From the NCBI RefSeq assembly GCF_003818135.1, contig NZ_RPOH01000019.1, positions 1 through 64,000 of the forward strand: a DNA stretch of 64,000 nucleotides, written 5' to 3'. The notes below the pieces were generated by a model. It did not search any database. It was not told the DNA's origin and worked only from the letters and a program-made list of their open reading frames with translations. This document shows positions 25,598 through 34,531 of this stretch, one piece after another (position 1 is the stretch's first letter; the number at the start of each line of letters is the position of its first letter). Source of the DNA: Buttiauxella warmboldiae. GTDB lineage: Bacteria > Pseudomonadota > Gammaproteobacteria > Enterobacterales > Enterobacteriaceae. A program made the translations under genes and the position numbers.

Positions 25598-27874
25598 TTA
25601 AAAGGGGATATGGCGGAAAGATTCCGCGATTTGAACACCATGAAGAATCGTGTGTTTTAGCTCAGAAATCAGTGTCGGGCTGTTATGGATATTGGGTTGT
25701 AGCGCGAATACGCGGTGATAAAGATTCGGTAACTTTTCGCCCAAATAATGTTTAATACGTTGAGAATCAAAGGATTGCATAAACAAAACCGGGAGGCTTG
25801 TGAGTGGCAGTTCTTTATCCGTAACAACTAAGATATTAAATTTTTTATCCTCCTGAATACCCAACAGCTGAATATGATCAAGCAAAGTATCAAGCGGTGT
25901 ATTAATCGCATCCAGAATAATAGTCACATTATCTACCCCAGTTTCAGCATAAAGCATCTTCCGACGCTCCTGAATAAAACTATCTATTTCTTTCCATGCT
26001 TTCCCTGGGAATAATGCTTCCAGGCGGTAACGTTTCAGGATATTTTCAAAGATGCGATATTCATATGTCGTATCTGTCGATTTACCCATACCAGTAAGAT
26101 TACCGTCGTGCAGGCGATAAGAGATATTACAATGAGCGGTAAAAGCCACGCTGGCACGCCCCACAACACGAGACCAGAATTCATAGTCATGGGCTCGTAA
26201 ATATGTGGTGTCATAGCCTCCCACATCGCCATAAAGTGAACGAAGAACGCAACTCCCAGGGTTAGTAATAAAGTTGCCGTTTGGCAATTGTGATAGCCAG
26301 TTCGCCGGCGCGTAATTATAAAGGGAGTAATACTTTTTCTCGCCAACAAGCGATTCCATTGCACACGAAATAACATCTACTCGTGACCAGCGTTGTAAGA
26401 GTGTGCGGTAGTGAGAAAGTGCATTTTCATGAAGAATATCGTCACTGTCTAACCAAACCAGATATTCCCCTTTGGCTTCGGCTATACAACGGTTACGTGT
26501 GTCCGGGGCATTGGTATGCGGTTTAGCAACAATACGTAATCGAGGATCATTAATCTTAGCCAGTAAGTCCAAACTGGCATCCGAAGAACCATCGTCCACA
26601 ACTACGACTTCAAAATTGTGGTCACGCTGATTCAGCGCTGAGCTGACAGCCGAAAGAACATATCGCTCTCTGTTATAGCAGGGGATAACAATTGAAAATA
26701 ACGGCGATAGCGTCGTTACCGGTTGCCAGATTTTAAGATATTCATCAGGCAATTCTTGTTGGCGTAACAGTGTCTGGGCCTCTTGCGCATAGTTTTTTGG
26801 AGCCTGGTTGCCCTCGCTGATATGCGTGACCGCTTCATCAATCGATGTGAACAGATAGTTCGCGGGTAAATATTCACTCAGGCCACCGGGCGCGTGGAAT
26901 GCGACTGGTTTTAACCCAGCCAGCATAGCCTCGAATATCCCCATACCCTGAGATTCATTATAACTTACTGACAACAAAAACGACTTGTCTGAATACCATG
27001 CTGCCATCTCTGACGCCGCAAGATTGCCACAAATGACGATATTGTGCTTTAGGCCATAAATATCAATGAGTTGACAAAAACTGTCGTACAGACACTGATC
27101 TTCAATCCGTCCGGCAATAAAAAGCTTATAACGTGGGTCTTTCTTGGCGAGTGTTTGCAAAATAGGTAGAAGCATCACCAGGTTTTTTTGCGGCGCAAAA
27201 CGGGCCACACAGGCGATGTAATATGGATTACGTCTTTTTGATATATGTGTAACAGGCTGATGACCTGTCAGATTGGCGAGTACAGTCACTTTAAGATATT
27301 GGGGTAATTTAGAACCCAACAGCGATATAAAGCGTTTCTTCATTGCCTGACTAACTAAAATAACTTCGTCGACGTTTTCCCAATTTATTTGCGCAATCGC
27401 ATCACCATAAAGTTCATATCTATGAATTCGGCAAACAATTCGGCAATATTTAGGTAGTTGACTGGCAGCGATGATTGCCGAGTCACCCCACTCAAACCAT
27501 GCGACATCACAATGGCGCAGCGCATTAAGCAACGCTTGCTGAGTAAGATTGGCACTAGAGAGTTCACTGACGGAATGCCCTTGTTCACGCATAAGCCGCA
27601 TCACTGGCTGCATAAAATGGAAATTATCATTGGTAGCATTAACAACAATGCGTTGTTTACCTTCACCTAATGCAACGAAATGATAAGTACTGGGCTGATC
27701 GGTTTGCCCGATACAAGCATAACCCTTTTGATTCAGGTGCCATGAAACTATGGAAAATTTGTCTAAATTTGCACCTTCGAGTCGCAGTGGTGCTCTAATT
27801 TTCACACTTTCATCGACGAGGGCGAGTAAGGACTCTATCGGCATATCAGCCGCAATAACGCTTTGTAAACTCAT
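25598..27874 (-). CDS. two-domain glycosyltransferase (GT4-type plus GT2-type)
   Basis: This 758-residue protein fuses two sugar transferases. Residues about 70-355 form a GT-B, GT4-like unit (YYIACVARFAPQKNLVMLLP; ESQGMGIFEAMLAGLKPVAF). Residues about 392-600 form a GT-A, GT2 unit starting FSIVIPCYNRERYVLSAVSS with a metal-binding DSDD near 476. The last 130 residues have no family I recognise. Such proteins build short glycans. Being inside the flagellar cluster, it probably glycosylates LafA or extends its glycan, by inference. Confidence 0.8.
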   Translation of the reverse strand: MSLQSVIAADMPIESLLALVDESVKIRAPLRLEGANLDKFSIVSWHLNQKGYACIGQTDQPSTYHFVALGEGKQRIVVNATNDNFHFMQPVMRLMREQGHSVSELSSANLTQQALLNALRHCDVAWFEWGDSAIIAASQLPKYCRIVCRIHRYELYGDAIAQINWENVDEVILVSQAMKKRFISLLGSKLPQYLKVTVLANLTGHQPVTHISKRRNPYYIACVARFAPQKNLVMLLPILQTLAKKDPRYKLFIAGRIEDQCLYDSFCQLIDIYGLKHNIVICGNLAASEMAAWYSDKSFLLSVSYNESQGMGIFEAMLAGLKPVAFHAPGGLSEYLPANYLFTSIDEAVTHISEGNQAPKNYAQEAQTLLRQQELPDEYLKIWQPVTTLSPLFSIVIPCYNRERYVLSAVSSALNQRDHNFEVVVVDDGSSDASLDLLAKINDPRLRIVAKPHTNAPDTRNRCIAEAKGEYLVWLDSDDILHENALSHYRTLLQRWSRVDVISCAMESLVGEKKYYSLYNYAPANWLSQLPNGNFITNPGSCVLRSLYGDVGGYDTTYLRAHDYEFWSRVVGRASVAFTAHCNISYRLHDGNLTGMGKSTDTTYEYRIFENILKRYRLEALFPGKAWKEIDSFIQERRKMLYAETGVDNVTIILDAINTPLDTLLDHIQLLGIQEDKKFNILVVTDKELPLTSLPVLFMQSFDSQRIKHYLGEKLPNLYHRVFALQPNIHNSPTLISELKHTILHGVQIAESFRHIPF

Positions 27875-28536
27875 TTATCAGACCACATTTTAATTTTCTA
27901 AGAGGTATTGAGTAAACCGCAGAAAGCTAGCGGATATGAGACATACCTATTACCGGCGACACAGAGAGAAAAAAACTTAAACCTTTTTTTCTCTTTTTCT
28001 TTTGTTGTCAAAAAAATAGATGAGTATACGCTGAGACAACAAAACCTATAATTATTACAACATATTATCTTTATAAAAACTCTAATGACATTTTCATGCA
28101 ATTCAATATGAGAAGCTAATTTTATACGTCACGCACATATTCTAAGAGAAAATTAATTCCCATCAAACAATTTAATCGCAACACCTTCATAGCTTATTAC
28201 CTCCATATAAAAAGGTATAAAACACCATCCCAATAGGATTTTATTCCAGACAATAGCGCCGCAGGAAAAAAGCAGCATCGCTTCATAATTTTCGACTTTC
28301 TTATTTGTGCTCAGGAATAAGAACATCCATTTTTTCCCGGATTTATCGCTGATTTCCACTTACTGTCTACCATAGTTTACTCTCAAAAACTGCCTTTTAT
28401 TCAGTAACTAAAAATTCCTTTTGGGATAGTTTCTCACATGCTATTCAGCATAAATGATGATTACCGAAAAATATTAGACCCACCAATTACTTACCATTAT
28501 TAACTGAATATTATAAATATCACCTTATATATAGGG
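27875..28536. other. AT-rich region with little coding content
   Basis: About 660 bases between two island genes. It includes a weak 68-codon ORF (28153-28359) and otherwise no convincing gene. The composition is much more AT-rich than the flagellar genes, suggesting decayed foreign DNA. Confidence 0.6.
28153..28359 (-). CDS. doubtful small ORF or gene remnant (68 aa)
   Basis: GTG-initiated ORF with hydrophobic stretches (LLFSCGAIVWNKILLGWCFI). An ATG just upstream in another frame (28372) reads MVDSKWKSAINPG before hitting a stop, so a frameshift between the two may have broken a longer gene. No family recognised and no good ribosome-binding site. Confidence 0.2.
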   Translation of the reverse strand: MEISDKSGKKWMFLFLSTNKKVENYEAMLLFSCGAIVWNKILLGWCFIPFYMEVISYEGVAIKLFDGN

Positions 28537-29382
28537 TTAGAACATTTTATATTCTTGTATTTTTCGCTGCTCAGTATACATTGTGAGATACTCAGAAACT
28601 TTTTCCATATGTATGTTATTATATTTATTGAGGCAAATGAACGTAGCGGTAGCATTAAGTACCTCTACTGGAAAATATCCGAGTGGTGAAAGTAAATTCA
28701 TTATATCAGTATAATCTTTATGCGTGATACATTCAAAAGCCAAGGCTGGCTTATGTTTTTTTAGCGTATTAACACTTCCTTGCAAAACATCATATTCCAT
28801 ACCTTCAACATCTATTTTAATCAATCCTATAGAACGCTCACTATTTTTTATCTGAGAAATATCATCAAGTACCATAATCGAAACTTTTATGGTACTGTTA
28901 TTTTTATTAGCATCACGGCTAAACGTCCCATTATTATCACCAATACTTTTAGACAATAAAACAGAACCTTCACATTTTCCCAGTGCAGTTTCCAATAAAG
29001 TTACTTTTTCTGAAACATTATTCAAATCTGCATTTATAGAAAAGCAAAGTGCATTTTTCCGCACAGGCTCAAAAGCGATAACATCCCAATTTTTTACCAA
29101 GCTAAAGTATATACTATGATTTCCAATATTAGCTCCAACATCTATAACCAAATGATCATCTGCATTGAAAAAGCTAAAAAAATTCAAAAAGTCACACTCA
29201 TAAAATTTTTTATCAGCAATTATGCGTGATGGGAGATAGTCATCATCAAGATGAAATAGTTTTACCTTTTTGTAATTGTGAGTAAATTCCAAAATGTTAA
29301 ATACATCATTGCTAAATTCATCTTTTATAACTTTAATTTTATCATCAATTGCAAGATTTTTTAAATTGGGGTCAACGTTCAT
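28537..29382 (-). CDS. FkbM-family SAM-dependent methyltransferase
   Basis: The start ATG 29382 (MNVDPNLKNLAIDD) has AAGG nine bases upstream; the longer frame has no such site. The 281-residue product has motif I HLVIDVGANIGNHSIYFS, followed by DVIAFEPVRKNALCFSIN and IGLIKIDVEGMEYDVLQGS, the FkbM signature. FkbM enzymes O-methylate sugars and often occur in glycosylation islands. The gene is markedly AT-rich with rare-codon-like usage, a sign of acquisition. Confidence 0.85.
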   Translation of the reverse strand: MNVDPNLKNLAIDDKIKVIKDEFSNDVFNILEFTHNYKKVKLFHLDDDYLPSRIIADKKFYECDFLNFFSFFNADDHLVIDVGANIGNHSIYFSLVKNWDVIAFEPVRKNALCFSINADLNNVSEKVTLLETALGKCEGSVLLSKSIGDNNGTFSRDANKNNSTIKVSIMVLDDISQIKNSERSIGLIKIDVEGMEYDVLQGSVNTLKKHKPALAFECITHKDYTDIMNLLSPLGYFPVEVLNATATFICLNKYNNIHMEKVSEYLTMYTEQRKIQEYKMF

Positions 29383-29627
29383 GTAACATAGCCTTATTAA
29401 TAAATGGGAAATGTATAATAAAGACAAACAACAAAAATCATTCATAATCTGATGCTGCTTAAAGCGATCCAATATTTAACAAAAATTTTAATTGGATACA
29501 TTAGCATATTGTGTTTATCTGATGCTTACCTAACAAAAAATTACATTCGCATAACATTAATTATTCTGATAGCAGAGATCATCCTACGCTATTATTCAAT
29601 AGCGGGCATATTGTGCCCGCATGATAA

Positions 29628-30575
29628 TCATAATAAAGCGAAACCACTGAGTAAAAGATTTTCAGAATCCTGATTTATATTAACTTCAATAGTTTTCACT
29701 CTCTCATTCCATTCAAAATAAGCACTAATTAAAGCAACAACTTGCTCCTTTTCAAAACATGCTATTTCTTCACAGTAAATAGCAATAATCATTTTTAAGC
29801 GAAAAATATGTTCTGCCAAATAAAAAAAAGAGGCCCCATAGCTCTCATTAGAATCAGGAAATGTAGTATTGTATATCATATAAATCAATAGGTTATTGAA
29901 AATCTCTTGATTTGATTTAAAAAATTCATCACCGTGTTCCCACGCAACCTGGATCTGATGTAGTCGTTCAGTGAGACGTTCATCATTTAAGATCGTTAGC
30001 TCACTTAGCTTCAACATAAATGCCATTTTATGTTCAAAAGGAAGATTAATATCTAATTTTATCTTACCAATTTCCTTTAGCGCTTGTAATCTAATTTGAA
30101 TGATTTCTGGCAATTGATTCATCTGCTGTTGAATTTGGTTATTATCTGCCAATGAATATAAATTGCGAGAAAGTTCATCAAGCATACTTATATCGGAAGT
30201 AATTTTACTATTGTCTTTATGTACTTTACTCAACAAAACACCGATTAGATAAATCTTATGTTCTAATGAGATTCCGGGATAGATAGCAAAATTTATACAC
30301 AACTGATTAATCATCTCTAAACTAGTATTTAATAATAAAGATGACTCACTGGAAATTTTACTTTCATGTAAAATAAATGATTGGGGGTTTAGCAAAATTT
30401 CTTTTGCTGCCTTTAAACATGATATAGAAAGACTTTGCCGATGCTGATTTTTCCAACGCAAATTTACAATTGGGAAATTTTCCTTTCCACTTTTGCAAGC
30501 TTGACATCTGCATTTCTCATGATCGGCGTTAAACCTTTTAACATATTCAGGCTGATAATTATCAATAAGCTCCAT
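29628..30575 (-). CDS. FliB-like flagellin lysine-methylase homologue, cysteine-poor and shortened
   Basis: I assign this 315-residue protein to the FliB family from two matches recalled from memory: the N-terminus YQPEYVKRFNADHEKC, and QSLSISCLKAAKEILLNPQ, which resembles the FliB segment around SLxCPExxRxxLLDP. FliB N-methylates surface lysines of flagellin and has about 400 residues with an N-terminal cysteine cluster. Here only Cys22, 24, 27 and 53 remain near the N-terminus, and about 50 residues that hold the other cysteines are missing between them. RBS AGGAGAG is good and the gene lies 32 bases after a glycosyltransferase gene. It may be inactive or have a changed role. Confidence 0.55.
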   Translation of the reverse strand: MELIDNYQPEYVKRFNADHEKCRCQACKSGKENFPIVNLRWKNQHRQSLSISCLKAAKEILLNPQSFILHESKISSESSLLLNTSLEMINQLCINFAIYPGISLEHKIYLIGVLLSKVHKDNSKITSDISMLDELSRNLYSLADNNQIQQQMNQLPEIIQIRLQALKEIGKIKLDINLPFEHKMAFMLKLSELTILNDERLTERLHQIQVAWEHGDEFFKSNQEIFNNLLIYMIYNTTFPDSNESYGASFFYLAEHIFRLKMIIAIYCEEIACFEKEQVVALISAYFEWNERVKTIEVNINQDSENLLLSGFALL

Positions 30576-30607
30576 TTATATACTCTCCTATATAACGTGT
30601 AAATTAG

Positions 30608-31999
30608 TTATGTTTTTTCTGAAAAAGTATGGGTTATGTCCGCACCGACAACGTCGGTACAATTCCCCTGATGTGACAAATACGCAAAGCTTGGATAGAA
30701 ACCTAACCACAGATCTTCTTTCATTTTTATCTGCCAGGCGGCATTTAAGGATGCCTTTTCGTCTTTAGCCATGGTGTAGAGTTCTATCAGAGCCTGGTAA
30801 TAGCTTGAATTAACGGCATACGCACAAGCACAATCAGCCCCCGTAATACGAGCGACGCCCGGCAGGGATTGCATTGGTCGTAATGAATCATGCTGCGCGC
30901 CCAGCAGTATGACTTTCCAGTCAATTGATTCAATATTATTGAGTAAGCCATTTACATTTTTAACGAAATTTTCTTTTTTCACAAATTGAATAGCGCCATC
31001 AATAATAAGAATATTTTTCCACTCTTGTTCTTTAGCCCATTTCAATACCACGAGATGAGTCTCTAACTCATCCGGGCTCTTTTGCTGGAAAATTAACTGT
31101 TGCGGTTTGATACCAAAATCTACCAGACTATGCCTGATCGTTTCGGTATTCGTGTCACCGCTATTTTGCAGAACAATTATCTGCTCAAATACCTGCCAGT
31201 TAACCGGTTGTGTAACAGGAGCATGGCTCAAACGACGGTAATGCGTGAGCAAATTTGCATCAGTAACAAAATCCTCAAGCGTTAAATCTACGGCTTCACA
31301 GGTTCCTAAAACAAAGTCTTTATCGTAAGTATTGGCACTATGAGATACGCAAAGAATCGCGTTCCGTGGCTCCACTTGCAGCACAGGTGCAGTAAAACCA
31401 TTCAGGAACGGCCCTTCCTCGGCCAGCATATCTGCGTCCCGGTAACGATGTTTTTTCAGGTAATTGCGGTGGTAACCAAAAGTGCCGTTTAAAGCATGAT
31501 TCTTGCCTAAAGAGGTGGTGCGATAAATTTTATCGAGGTGGCTATACCATATATAAATTTGATCACAGCCAGAAAACACCGCTTTATGGTGCATCATTTG
31601 TTCGACCTGGTAGCTAACCTTATTCGCAGGATAATAATCGTCATCATCGAAACAAATTATATACTCACCCGTGGCCAGTTCGTTGAGCATGTTTCTTTTT
31701 TCACCCAACTGCAAACGACGCGGACTATGAATATAACGCACATTGTCGCTATTGTTCATCGTCAGCATATTGACCAAGTCTTCATTACTTTCAGCAGAGT
31801 CATCCAGAATGATCAGCTCACGACGATCCGCTGGATAGTCCTGGTAATAAAATTGATAAATCAAATATGGCAAAAAATCTCTCCGGTTGTAGCTTGGAGA
31901 AATAACGCTCACAAATGGTTTCCGTTCCTGAGCCTGCTTTGATAGCTGTTTATTTAGTAGCGACCCCATCAAATTAGGTCTATTTTTTGTCGACTTCAT
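30608..31999 (-). CDS. fused glycosyltransferase (GT2-type plus GT25-like domain)
   Basis: This 463-residue protein starts 3 bases after the fliJ stop. Residues 28-250 are a GT-A, GT2-type unit (FVSVISPSYNRRDFLPYLIY; metal-binding FDDDDYY near 117-123). Residues about 270-430 resemble GT25/LPS glycosyltransferases (NILIIDGAIQFVKKENFVKN; DWKVILLGAQHD; ACAYAVNSSYYQALIELYTM), but the usual EDD is replaced by DGA, so this half may be non-catalytic. The junction with fliJ means it belongs to the lafK-fliEFGHIJ transcript, tying glycosylation to basal-body expression. Confidence 0.75.
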   Translation of the reverse strand: MKSTKNRPNLMGSLLNKQLSKQAQERKPFVSVISPSYNRRDFLPYLIYQFYYQDYPADRRELIILDDSAESNEDLVNMLTMNNSDNVRYIHSPRRLQLGEKRNMLNELATGEYIICFDDDDYYPANKVSYQVEQMMHHKAVFSGCDQIYIWYSHLDKIYRTTSLGKNHALNGTFGYHRNYLKKHRYRDADMLAEEGPFLNGFTAPVLQVEPRNAILCVSHSANTYDKDFVLGTCEAVDLTLEDFVTDANLLTHYRRLSHAPVTQPVNWQVFEQIIVLQNSGDTNTETIRHSLVDFGIKPQQLIFQQKSPDELETHLVVLKWAKEQEWKNILIIDGAIQFVKKENFVKNVNGLLNNIESIDWKVILLGAQHDSLRPMQSLPGVARITGADCACAYAVNSSYYQALIELYTMAKDEKASLNAAWQIKMKEDLWLGFYPSFAYLSHQGNCTDVVGADITHTFSEKT

Positions 32000-32002
32000 G
32001 AG

Positions 32003-32437
32003 TTATCTCTGACGCTGGCGACGCATCCAGCTCTGCGTAGACATTGCGTCCGTGGTTTTTTGCTCTTTACGCGTTGCCTCATCGGCAAACTTATCCCGCC
32101 GCTGCTCAAGCACCAGTTGATAACCGCGCTCACGGCGCGCCTCATGCAGTAAGTTCTGCTGGATCTCCTGCATTTTCATATCCGCCAGCGCCTGCTCCTG
32201 CTTTTGCCAGTTGATAATGCGCTGAATATTTTTCTTGTACTGCGCCTGATTGGTCATCATTGCGGCATGGGTATTTCCGGGGCTTGCAGGCGTGACCGCC
32301 AGATTATTCAGCGCCTGGATATTGTTTTCATAGCGCTGGCACATCTGCTTCTGGGAAGATAATTTGCCGCTCAGATCTTTCACCGTGCGGGCACGAATTT
32401 GTACCAGCTGTTCGAGCGTGCTGATGGTTTTTGGCAT
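32003..32437 (-). CDS. fliJ: flagellar export chaperone FliJ
   Basis: FliJ (144 aa) is a coiled-coil component of the export ATPase complex. It is almost entirely helical and rich in Gln, Arg and Lys (LEQRRDKFADEATRKEQ). It follows fliI by 23 bases, the standard order. Length fits E. coli FliJ (147). Confidence 0.9.
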   Translation of the reverse strand: MPKTISTLEQLVQIRARTVKDLSGKLSSQKQMCQRYENNIQALNNLAVTPASPGNTHAAMMTNQAQYKKNIQRIINWQKQEQALADMKMQEIQQNLLHEARRERGYQLVLEQRRDKFADEATRKEQKTTDAMSTQSWMRRQRQR

Positions 32438-32460
32438 CCTTTACCTCATCTTCTCCGGGC

Positions 32461-33780
32461 TTATGAACGCTGCACCAGCGACTGCAAATCTTCGATGGTA
32501 TTTTCCAGCGTCGCCCCAAAGCCAACTTCCTGTTGTAAATAGTGGTGAATGGCGGGCGCTATGCCAACCGCTCGATCCACTAACGGATCGCTTCCCGCGA
32601 CGTAGCCCCCCAGGGGTAACATCGGCTTGATATTCATATATTCGCCGTACAGCTGTTTGACGGTACGCGCCGCGCGCTGGTGATCGTTCGTCACGATCTG
32701 CGACATACAGCGGCTGATCGACTGGGAAATATCGATGGCCGGATAATGGCCCGCTTCCGCCAGCTGGCGCGACAGCACAATATGGCCATCAAGCACCGCA
32801 CGGGCGCAGTCGACGATCGGATCTTGCTGATCGTCGCCTTCCGCCAGCACGGTATAGATCGCCGTCATCGTCCCCTGCCCTTCGCTGTTGCCCGCGCTTT
32901 CGACCAGCTTTGGGATCAGGCCAAACGCAGAGGGTGGATAGCCTTTGGTGGCCGGAGGCTCGCCAAGGGAGAGCGCAATTTCACGCTGCGCCATCGCATA
33001 GCGCGTCAGAGAATCCACCAGCAGCAAAACATCTAACCCACGGTCGCGGTAATAGCTGGCAATCGCATGGCATAATTCGGTGGCTTTCAGGCGCATCAGC
33101 GGCGATTCATCAGCCGGAGCGGCAACAATCACCGATTTCGCCAGCCCGCTTTCCCCAAGCGAGTGTTCGATAAACTCTTTCACTTCGCGGCCACGTTCGC
33201 CGATAAGCCCCACTACTACCACATCGGCACGGGTATAGCGGGTGATCATGCCTAACAAGACGCTTTTCCCCACGCCGCTGCCCGCCATCAGGCCAACGCG
33301 CTGGCCTTTGCCAATCGTGAGCAGGCCATTAATGGCGCGCACGCCGACATCCAGCGGTTCATCAACCGAGCGGCGGGTAAGGGGATGAATTTGTGCGATA
33401 TGCCGGGGAAGCGGGGTTTCACCCTGCAGCTTTCCCTTTTGATCCAGCGGCTCGCCCAGGCCGTTAACCACCCGACCGAGCCACTGCATGCCCACCAGCA
33501 CCGACTCTTCTTTTTCCGCCGGGTAGACTTTCGCCCCGGCAATCAGCCCCACCGGATGCTTAAACGGCATCAGATGGGTGATTTCGTGGTCAAACCCCAC
33601 CACCTGCGCATCCATCATGCTGCCGTCGTGGCTCTCTATGCGGCACAGCTGCCCCACCGCCAGCACGCAGCCTACGCACTCCAGCAGCAGACCGTTGACT
33701 CGAACAAGGCGCCCCGCTACACGGGCGAGGTTAATATTCTCGATCGATTTGAGCGCCTGTTCGAAATCCAGTTTATGCAT
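32461..33780 (-). CDS. fliI: flagellum-specific ATPase FliI
   Basis: FliI (439 aa) powers unfolding and export of flagellar subunits. The Walker A motif GLMAGSGVGKSVLLGM and the DVLLLVDSLTRYAMAQREIA stretch are characteristic of this F1-beta-like ATPase, and LPRHIAQIHPLTRRSVDEPL matches the family. The start overlaps the fliH end by 8 bases. Confidence 0.96.
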   Translation of the reverse strand: MHKLDFEQALKSIENINLARVAGRLVRVNGLLLECVGCVLAVGQLCRIESHDGSMMDAQVVGFDHEITHLMPFKHPVGLIAGAKVYPAEKEESVLVGMQWLGRVVNGLGEPLDQKGKLQGETPLPRHIAQIHPLTRRSVDEPLDVGVRAINGLLTIGKGQRVGLMAGSGVGKSVLLGMITRYTRADVVVVGLIGERGREVKEFIEHSLGESGLAKSVIVAAPADESPLMRLKATELCHAIASYYRDRGLDVLLLVDSLTRYAMAQREIALSLGEPPATKGYPPSAFGLIPKLVESAGNSEGQGTMTAIYTVLAEGDDQQDPIVDCARAVLDGHIVLSRQLAEAGHYPAIDISQSISRCMSQIVTNDHQRAARTVKQLYGEYMNIKPMLPLGGYVAGSDPLVDRAVGIAPAIHHYLQQEVGFGATLENTIEDLQSLVQRS

Positions 33781-34528
33781 CCTGCGTCTCCGGCAGGAGG
33801 GTTTCTTTCAGCACATCCATGCACTGCTGCATACGATGTTCACAGCCAATATCCATTTCTGTGGTTTCAGTCACCACCCGGCATTCCCCCGGTAGCATTT
33901 GCGGATCGGCGCACAGGCCCCACTCTTTTGCACGCTCTGGCTCCGCTTCGCTGATACGGCGGAACTCTTCCGGATTCAGGCTCACTTTCAGCTGTGATGG
34001 CGTTTTAGCAAGGCTGGTCAGCGCTTCTTCCACCAGCGTCAGCAACTGCGTAGGATGCAGCGTCAGCTCACAGCGGATCACCTGGCGAGTGACTTTTTCT
34101 ACCAGCTGCAGCAGCTCATTACGCCGGCGTGATTCATAATCGGCCAGGTACTCTTTGATCTGTTCAGTGATGGAGTCGAGCGGCTGCGCGGCATCCATAA
34201 ACAGCTGATGCCCTGCGAGTTTGCCTTCGTCATGGCCTTTACGCATGCCTTCATCAAAGCCTAAACGTACGCCTTCCTGATAGCCTTCGCCGCGCCCCTC
34301 TTCCAGCCCCTGCTCGAATCCTTGCTTCATCCCCTCCTGAAAGCCGTCGGCAAGCTGCTGTTGCAGGCTGGCGTTATCCAGGAAAGGGGCGGCAAAGCCA
34401 TTCTCACCCGCCGTGGCATCAAGCAGATGGCGGCTGCGGTGCAGCGGCGGAAATTTATGTACTCTCGGCCTTGGGGTGGCGGCTGAGGTCAGCGGTTTGG
34501 CAAAGCGTGATTTGGTCTGCTGGCTCAT
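33773..34528 (-). CDS. fliH: flagellar assembly protein FliH
   Basis: FliH (251 aa) regulates FliI and docks it at the export gate. The centre has the Gly-rich heptads (QGLEEGRGEGYQEGVRLGFD) that define the family, then a helical C-terminus (VIRCELTLHPTQLLTLVEEA). Gap to fliG is 3 bases; overlap with fliI is 8. Confidence 0.92.
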   Translation of the reverse strand: MSQQTKSRFAKPLTSAATPRPRVHKFPPLHRSRHLLDATAGENGFAAPFLDNASLQQQLADGFQEGMKQGFEQGLEEGRGEGYQEGVRLGFDEGMRKGHDEGKLAGHQLFMDAAQPLDSITEQIKEYLADYESRRRNELLQLVEKVTRQVIRCELTLHPTQLLTLVEEALTSLAKTPSQLKVSLNPEEFRRISEAEPERAKEWGLCADPQMLPGECRVVTETTEMDIGCEHRMQQCMDVLKETLLPETQDA

Positions 34529-34531
34529 GCC

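Noticed and set aside
29452-29673. 73-codon plus-strand ORF with hydrophobic stretches between the FkbM and FliB-like genes
   Set aside because: AT-rich DNA gives such hydrophobic ORFs by chance; no ribosome-binding site, and its end overlaps the FliB-like gene in antisense.
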